Assembly: GCA_023431205.1 (NCBI GenBank)
Contig: JAEYXQ010000028.1
Span: forward strand, 1 to 18,650
Reading direction: 5' to 3'
Length of the DNA stretch: 18,650 nucleotides
DNA from: Pseudomonadota bacterium
GTDB lineage: Bacteria > Pseudomonadota > Alphaproteobacteria > Rhizobiales > Devosiaceae
The first letter of the stretch is position 1. Every line of letters begins with the position of its first letter. Positions 14,378 to 18,650 of this stretch are shown here, in pieces. The notes beneath the pieces are model-generated. The model ran no database searches. It was not told where the DNA came from and saw only the letters and a list, made by a program, of their open reading frames with translations. Made by a program: the position numbers and the translations under genes.

Positions 14378-15625
14378 ATGCTCAGCCGCTGGCGCGATAT
14401 CGATGCCCACTCCTATGCCGAAGAGGCTCGCCGTGACGGGCTCGACCCCCAGCTGGGCCTGCGCATCTATACCTCCAAGCTCATTGGCCAGGACCCCGAC
14501 CTGGTGCTCCACGGCGGCGGCAACACCTCGGTCAAGGTGACCGGGGCCGACGGCGAGCCCCTGATGCACATCAAGGGCAGCGGCTGGGACCTCGACACCA
14601 TCGCCGCCGCCGGTCTTCCCGCCGTTAGCCTCCCTGCGCTCCTCGCCTCCCGCGACGGTCCGGCCCTCACCGATCCGGAGATGGTCGCCCTGCTGCGCCA
14701 GAACCTGGTCGACCCGGCCGCCCCCAATCCTTCGGTCGAGGCGCTACTGCACGCCTTTATCCATCACGCCTTCGTTGACCACACCCATTCCAGCGCCGTG
14801 CTGGCCCTCGCCAACCAGGCCGACATGCGCGACCGCGTCGCGGCTCTCTACGGGGAGCGGGTCGCCTTCGTGCCCTATGTCATGCCCGGCTACGACCTTT
14901 CGATGGAGGGGGCTCGCATCTATGACGCCAACGCGGGCTGCCAAGGCCTGTGGCTCGAAAACCATGGCCTTTTCACCTTCGGCGCCGATGCCCGCACCTC
15001 ATACGAGCTGATGATCGAGTTCGTGACCATCGCCGAGGCCGAACTCGCCCGCACCGGTGCGTCCCTGGCGCCGCCGCAGGCCACCGACGGGGACGCGCCC
15101 GCAGCCCTGCTCGACAACCTGACGCGCGAGCTCGACCGGCGCGCCGGCGGAGACGCCCACGTCTGGGACTTCCGCTCCACGCCTGCCATTCGCGACTACC
15201 TGGCGCTGCCCAACCTGGATGAGATCGCCCATCGCGGCACCGCGACGCCCGATCACGTCATCCGCATCAAGCCCTTCCCGCTGATCCTTCACGCCAGCGC
15301 CACCGAAGCCGAGATTGCTGCGGCACTCGATGCCTATGCCGACCGGTACACCGCCTATTTCGAGCGCAACGCCGCCCGTGCGAGCGAGCCCAAGACCATG
15401 CTCGACCCCCTCCCGCGTGTGGTGCTGGTTCGCGGCCACGGCGTCGCCGGTATCGCCAGGGGCGCCAAGGCCGCGCGCATCGCAGCCGACCTTGCCGAAC
15501 AAACCTGCCGCATCGTCCATGCCGCCGAGCGCTACGGCACGTTCCGCCCCCTCAACGAAGCGGACCTGTTCGACATGGAATACTGGTCCCTCGAGCAGGC
15601 AAAGCTGCAGGTGAAGAAACCCTAG
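14378..15625 (+). CDS. Standalone class II aldolase, RhaD/YuxG-type N-terminal half, in the lsrF position
   Basis: This is a 415-residue class II aldolase/adducin-family enzyme, probably Zn-dependent and cytosolic. Visible features are a phosphate-binding motif HGGGNTSVK (45-53), the likely catalytic Glu121, zinc histidines His135 and His137 (VDHTHS) and His196 (ENHGLF). The closest family I recognise is the aldolase half of fused rhamnulose-1-phosphate aldolase/short-chain dehydrogenases. This protein ends just after DMEYWSLEQAK, where those fusions pass into the dehydrogenase domain, and no dehydrogenase remnant follows. The ATG at 14378 has GAGGG seven bases upstream. It lies 65 bases after lsrB, beyond a hairpin, in the position that lsrF holds in enteric operons. 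The substrate is unknown; a role in phospho-AI-2 breakdown is inferred from position only. Confidence 0.85.
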   Translation: MLSRWRDIDAHSYAEEARRDGLDPQLGLRIYTSKLIGQDPDLVLHGGGNTSVKVTGADGEPLMHIKGSGWDLDTIAAAGLPAVSLPALLASRDGPALTDPEMVALLRQNLVDPAAPNPSVEALLHAFIHHAFVDHTHSSAVLALANQADMRDRVAALYGERVAFVPYVMPGYDLSMEGARIYDANAGCQGLWLENHGLFTFGADARTSYELMIEFVTIAEAELARTGASLAPPQATDGDAPAALLDNLTRELDRRAGGDAHVWDFRSTPAIRDYLALPNLDEIAHRGTATPDHVIRIKPFPLILHASATEAEIAAALDAYADRYTAYFERNAARASEPKTMLDPLPRVVLVRGHGVAGIARGAKAARIAADLAEQTCRIVHAAERYGTFRPLNEADLFDMEYWSLEQAKLQVKKP

Positions 15626-15770
15626 ACACCCACGATTGCAGATTGTGGCTCTGTGAGCGGACGACACAGGCTTTCGGAATGCTGTCAACCCGGGGCGGCA
15701 CGGTCCTTGCGCCGGCAAGGCGGCCAAGGGGCCGATAGGGGGCTGACGGCTTGCAGACATAGTACCACGA

Positions 15771-15789
15771 TAGCTGCCATTGGCAGCTA
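15771..15789. promoter_or_regulatory. 19-bp perfect palindrome in the aldolase/SnoaL intergenic region
   Basis: TAGCTGCCA-T-TGGCAGCTA has nine-base arms around one base. There is no T tract on either side, so it looks more like a protein-binding operator than a terminator. It lies in a 215-bp stretch (15626-15840) between convergent genes with no other clear feature. A weaker outer pair CACGATA (15766-15772) and TATCGTG (15831-15837) flanks it. Confidence 0.5.
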
Positions 15790-15840
15790 CGCGTGCAGCA
15801 CCGGGGCGGAGCTGAGCCGCCATATCCAATTATCGTGACG

Positions 15841-16230
15841 TCAGGTGCCCGACACTAACGCGTCTCGGACTGAAGTGTGGAGATCCCCCCAGCATTCTGC
15901 GATCTTGCCATCCGCAAAGCGGTACAATGCCAGCTCCTGTGTGCTGATGATCCGCCGAGTTGGCGGTATTCCCCGGAACGTGCCGAGCTGTGTACCAGTG
16001 CCGATCAGGCGAGCAGCAAGCCAGTCTCTGTCGACAAAAGCGTATTGCAGACTCCACCGGTAGTCAGGAAAGGCGGCGACAACATCGGCGCACCCGGCAA
16101 TATAGCCGGTCAGACCTTTGGCCGACCCGCCCACATCTGTAGCAACAAACTCCCCCAGTTCCTCGAACCGGTGTTGGTTGCAGATCTCGAGATAGCGACG
16201 ATACAAGGCCAGCTGCTCGTCCCGATCCAT
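15841..16230 (-). CDS. SnoaL-like ester cyclase/NTF2-fold protein
   Basis: This 129-residue single-domain protein has the SnoaL (NTF2-like) cone fold. The typical pattern is present: an N-terminal helix with ALYRRYLEICNQHRFEELGEFV, a mid section VVAAFPDYRWSLQYAFVDRDWLAARLIGTGT, then GTFRGIPPTRRIISTQELALYRFADGKIAECWGDLH. The FPDYRW and GxFxGIPPT motifs recur in 'ester cyclase' annotations. I chose ATG at 16230, with GGAG five bases upstream; an in-frame start at 16260 would add ten residues without a better ribosome site. Substrate and role are unknown. It is followed on the same side by a broken LysR gene about 120 bp upstream. Confidence 0.8.
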   Translation of the reverse strand: MDRDEQLALYRRYLEICNQHRFEELGEFVATDVGGSAKGLTGYIAGCADVVAAFPDYRWSLQYAFVDRDWLAARLIGTGTQLGTFRGIPPTRRIISTQELALYRFADGKIAECWGDLHTSVRDALVSGT

Positions 16231-16349
16231 GTCAGCTCCAGCAGCACAACAGGCTTTCAACTAGGCACGAAGGCAGAACTCCGGGTCCGGCTTGTAGTCC
16301 ACACGGGCGCCTCAGAAAAATCGGCATCATTCCGGCTCCCTATTTCCTG

Positions 16350-17222
16350 TCAGGGGGAGGCCTCCGTTGCCGCCGTTTGCCGTTGCAGCCACTCGCAGAA
16401 CGCGCGCGGAAGGGGACGGGCGTCGCCCTCGCGCATGAGAGCGAAATACCAGTGCGGTCCCTCGAGCACGGTTGCTAGCGGGGCGACCAGGTGACCGCTG
16501 CGGACAAGTGGGGCGAACAGGCGAGGCGACAGGAGTCCGACGCCGAGCCTGTCCACTGCGGCGTTGGCGATCAGTTCAAAGATCGAATAGTCCACGCCGG
16601 CAAAGCGCAGATCGGCCGGCATGGCCGCCCCTGCCCTTGCGAACCACTTGCCCCAATCTGGGTGTGGCAGCAGGTTGAAGGTTGCGAGATCTTCCGGCGT
16701 GTTCAGGCTGTTGCCCTCAAGGACGGAGGGCGCCAGCATGGGGGTGACGTCCACCGGCATGAGCGGATACTCCTCGAGCCCATCCCACCCGCCGCGCCCG
16801 GTGCGAATGGCGACGTCGAAGGTTGCCGGGTCGCGGACATCGGAGCAGATGTCGAGTTCGATGGGCGCCCCGCCCGGAAACTAAAATTCGGACAGGCGCG
16901 GCGCCAGCCAACGGCTGGCGAAGGTCGGAGGCACTGTAACTCGCAGCGGCGCAGCATTCGACTGGAACTCGCCTACAGCATCGGTGATGCCGCTCAACGC
17001 TTGCCCAAGTTGGCTCGCGAGCTTGGCGGCAGCCGGGGTCGGCACGACGCGTCGCCCCACACGGATAAAGAGCTGCTGCCCAAGCTCGGTTTCCAGCGTG
17101 CGGATGCGCAGGCTGACGGCGGCTGGCGTCAGCGCCAGGCGGTCGGCAGCCGCGGCAAAGCTGCCGGCACTGACGCAGGCTTCGAAGATGCGAAGCGATT
17201 CAAGCGATGGCAGCCGAATCGT
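16350..17222 (-). pseudogene. LysR-family (GcvA-like) regulator, broken by an in-frame amber codon and lacking a normal start
   Basis: Translating the minus strand from 17222 gives an uninterrupted LysR N-terminus: IRLPSLESLRIFEACVSAGS, then the helix-turn-helix with ADRLALTPAAVSLRIRTLE and GQQLFIRVGRRVVPTPA. It continues into the effector domain at VTVPPTFASRWLAPRLSEF, meets a TAG (16881-16883 on the plus strand), and resumes in the same frame with FPGGAPIELDICSDVRDPAT through MPVDVTPMLAP to the stop at 16350. Total length (291 codons) is normal for the family. No ATG, GTG or TTG stands at the N-terminus; an AAGGAG site is followed five bases later by ACG (17220-17222), then ATT. ACG is one change from ATG. 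Two independent lesions favour a pseudogene; an assembly error could explain only one. Confidence 0.82.
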
Positions 17223-17231
17223 AAGTTCTCC

Positions 17232-17246
17232 TTGTCATTCGGACAA
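17232..17246. promoter_or_regulatory. LysR-type T-N11-A box upstream of phzF
   Basis: TTGTC-ATTCG-GACAA is a five-base dyad that contains T17233-N11-A17245, the classic LysR-regulator operator form. It overlaps the Shine-Dalgarno sequence of the broken LysR gene (17228-17233) and lies 71 bp before phzF. It is the expected self- and target-control site of that regulator. Confidence 0.6.
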
Positions 17247-17270
17247 AGAATGCGCGTTTTGCCGCGGCTT

Positions 17271-17282
17271 TGCACCGGTGCA
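17271..17282. promoter_or_regulatory. TGCACCGGTGCA palindrome before phzF
   Basis: A perfect 12-bp even palindrome lies 34 bp before the phzF ATG, in the expected core promoter region. It may be an operator for a regulator other than the LysR protein. Confidence 0.4.
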
Positions 17283-17316
17283 CACTGGCTCCTGTCAGAA
17301 CGATAGGAGCTCTGCC

Positions 17317-18204
17317 ATGACATCGCAACCGACGCATCCAGCGCTAACCGCCGGACTTATCGATGTTTTTGCGGAGACGGCACTGAGCGGTAATCCGCTT
17401 GCCGTGGTTGAGGACGCAGACGACCTCTCGGAAGCGCAGATGCGCAGCGTCGCGCGGGAGTTCAACCAGGCCGAAACCACCTTCATCATGAAGAGCGATC
17501 GTGCCGACTACCGTTTGCGCTCGTTCACTGCAGCCGGCGCAGAGGTGGTGGGTGCCGGGCATAACGCCCTGGGTGCCTGGCTGTGGCTGGCCGAAACCGG
17601 ACGGCTGGGGCAGCTTAGCGGAACCCATGAGTTCCGCCAGGAAATCGGGGAGGAAATCCTCGACCTGGCGCTGCATGCGACCGAGGGCAGGATATCGGGG
17701 CACATGCGCCAGTCGGCGCTGACCCTGCGGCCGCCGCTGGGGGACGTCCTGCCTCTGACAGCAGCATTGGGGTTGGCGCTGGGCGACCTCGATCCTGATC
17801 TGCCCCCGCTGGTTGCCGACACCGGAGTGGCCCATCTGCTTGTCGGCCTGCGGGACGCCGCCACCGTGGACCGGGCGGAACCCTCGGCCAAGAGCCTCGG
17901 CAAGGTGCTGGCGAGTGCCTCGGCCGAAGGCTGCTACGTCTATGCGCTGGACGCCGGGACACCAGGACATGCCTATGCGCGGTTCTTCAACCCCACAGTT
18001 GGTCTTTGGGAGGACGCCGCGACCGGGACCGCGGCCGGTCCCTTAGCCGCCTATCTTGCTAGCCGCAACTTGATTGATGACACGCTGGTGATTGAACAAG
18101 GCACCCGAATGGGGCGCCGCAGTATCATTCGCGTCCGCTCGGGGACGGTGCCCGAGATCTCGGGCGCTGGAGTGGTGGTCATGCGCGGCACGATCTCGCT
18201 CTAG
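17317..18204 (+). CDS. PhzF family isomerase/epimerase-like protein
   Basis: This 295-residue member of the PhzF family has two repeated alpha/beta-barrel halves, as in diaminopimelate epimerase and the phenazine enzyme PhzF. The N-terminal VFAETALSGNPLAVV, the catalytic Glu53 in NQAETTFI, the GAGHNALGAW motif and the C-terminal DAATGTAAGPLAAYL glycine-rich loop are all present. The protein is full length for the family. ATG 17317 follows AGGAG by seven bases; the longer open frame upstream runs through the regulator. There are no phenazine genes nearby, so phenazine synthesis is not suggested; most PhzF homologues have unknown substrates. It is transcribed divergently from the broken LysR gene, its presumed former regulator. 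Confidence 0.9.
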   Translation: MTSQPTHPALTAGLIDVFAETALSGNPLAVVEDADDLSEAQMRSVAREFNQAETTFIMKSDRADYRLRSFTAAGAEVVGAGHNALGAWLWLAETGRLGQLSGTHEFRQEIGEEILDLALHATEGRISGHMRQSALTLRPPLGDVLPLTAALGLALGDLDPDLPPLVADTGVAHLLVGLRDAATVDRAEPSAKSLGKVLASASAEGCYVYALDAGTPGHAYARFFNPTVGLWEDAATGTAAGPLAAYLASRNLIDDTLVIEQGTRMGRRSIIRVRSGTVPEISGAGVVVMRGTISL

Positions 18205-18297
18205 CCAAGCCCACTCCGTCCAGTCTCTTCCGCCTTGAACTCCGAACGACCACCCGGTCGGGCGCCAGCCCGCTCACGCCAACGCAAGGACCGCCTC

Positions 18298-18528
18298 ATG
18301 CCTCTCAGTCGCCGCCACTTCAACACGGCCATGCTCTCGCTTGCAGCCGCCCTCGCCAGTCCACCCACCTTCGCGCAACCCATGGAGAACGAAGACATGC
18401 TGACTATCACCCCGTTCAAGATAGATATTCCCGATGCCGATATTGCCGATCTGAAGGACCGCCTCAGCCGCGCACGGTTTCCTGCCCCAATTACCGAGGA
18501 TTGGTCTCGCGGTCAGCCCCTCAGCCTA
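18298..18528 (+). pseudogene. Tat-exported epoxide-hydrolase-like protein, 5' fragment cut by an IS element
   Basis: The first 76 or so codons encode a twin-arginine signal (SRRHF followed by a hydrophobic run and PTFAQ) and the start of an epoxide hydrolase N-terminal (EHN) domain: ITPFKIDIPDADIADLKDRL and RARFPAP, then W. Such proteins are usually around 380-400 residues with an alpha/beta-hydrolase domain after EHN. Here homology stops at the CTAG of 18526-18529, where the IS5-type end begins; the frame then runs eight codons into the element and stops at 18552. ATG 18298 follows AAGGA by seven bases. It lies 93 bp after phzF. The rest of the gene may lie beyond the element. Confidence 0.8.
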
Positions 18529-18650
18529 GGGCGTGGACTCATAAGTCTTTAGCCAGATTCGGGTTGAAGCGAGCAGTACGGCTGCGAGGAAGTTTCTGGC
18601 CAGCTTGTCGAAGCGCGTTGCGACGCGGCGGAAGTGCTTGAGTTTGCAGA
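18526..18650 (-). CDS. IS5-family transposase, C-terminal end (runs off the right edge)
   Basis: On the minus strand the last 40 codons read CKLKHFRRVATRFDKLARNF and LAAVLLASTRIWLKTYESTP, then TAG. This is the familiar C-terminus of IS5-family DDE transposases in Rhizobiales (KLKHFRRVATRYDKLARNFLA...). The frame runs to the very tip of the element: the stop codon is the CTA at 18526-18528 of the plus strand, at the border with the interrupted host gene. The remainder of the transposase, including the DDE residues, is outside the window. Confidence 0.87.
   Translation of the reverse strand, partial: CKLKHFRRVATRFDKLARNFLAAVLLASTRIWLKTYESTP
18529..18650. mobile_element. Right-edge part of an IS5-family insertion sequence
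   Basis: The element tip is placed at GGGCGTGGACTCATAA (from about 18529), immediately after the epoxide-hydrolase fragment and CTAG. The assignment rests on the transposase C-terminus. The inverted repeat and target duplication cannot be verified because the other end is not in the window; the exact boundary may be off by a few bases. Confidence 0.75.

Noticed and set aside
14378..15625. Reading the whole divergent locus as a rhamnose operon because of the RhaD-like aldolase
   Set aside because: LsrB ligand residues, the LsrK C-terminus, LsrR and LsrG match the AI-2 system closely, and no rhamnose isomerase or mutarotase is present.
15653..15838. A 61-codon plus-strand open frame in the aldolase/SnoaL gap
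   Set aside because: It has no good ribosome site and no recognisable features, and contains the 19-bp palindrome; no coding support was seen.
16984..17316. An upstream extension of the phzF frame
   Set aside because: It runs antisense through the LysR helix-turn-helix region; the AGGAG site and family N-terminus support the ATG at 17317.
17317..18204. Phenazine biosynthesis from the PhzF homologue
   Set aside because: No other phz gene is nearby, and PhzF-family proteins are widespread with unrelated or unknown roles.

Overview
The window is GC-rich, with tightly packed genes, GTG and TTG starts and many 4-8 bp gene overlaps. Gene content (pseudoazurin, NnrU, CUT1 sugar ABC transporters, a rhizobial-looking IS5-family transposase end) points to an alphaproteobacterium, probably Hyphomicrobiales and perhaps Devosia-like. 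The genus is an inference from protein style, not a search result.

Positions 1-948 are the edge of a denitrification-type neighbourhood: the C-terminus of pseudoazurin, a strong terminator, and an NnrU-family membrane protein. Positions 1070-5947 form one sugar operon: ATPase, periplasmic binding protein, two permeases, and a NanE-type N-acetylmannosamine-6-phosphate 2-epimerase, the last three joined by ATGA overlaps. The likely cargo is an amino sugar that passes through ManNAc-6-P.

Positions 5944-15625 are the centrepiece, a complete autoinducer-2 (AI-2) uptake and processing locus of the Lsr type. On the minus strand lie lsrR (repressor), lsrK (AI-2 kinase), lsrG (phospho-AI-2 isomerase) and a HAD-IIA phosphatase. 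Divergently on the plus strand lie lsrA, lsrC, lsrD and lsrB (ABC importer and AI-2 receptor), followed after a hairpin by a class II aldolase. All six AI-2 ligand residues known from Salmonella LsrB are present. The layout differs from enterobacteria: lsrG sits behind lsrK, no lsrF thiolase-type gene is present, and a standalone class II aldolase occupies the lsrF position. The 174 bp lsrR-lsrA intergenic region has two matching GAACA-WW-TGTA sites in opposite orientation, 85 bp apart, with a GGCCAT-C-ATGGCC palindrome almost exactly midway.

Positions 15626-18650 are a more decayed accessory region: a SnoaL-like small protein, a LysR-type regulator broken by an in-frame amber codon and lacking a normal start codon, an intact PhzF-family protein divergent from it, and a Tat-exported epoxide-hydrolase-like gene cut by an IS5-family element that runs off the right edge. 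No tRNA, rRNA, CRISPR array or phage gene was seen. The best candidate for new biology is the lsrF-less AI-2 pathway with its aldolase and phosphatase.
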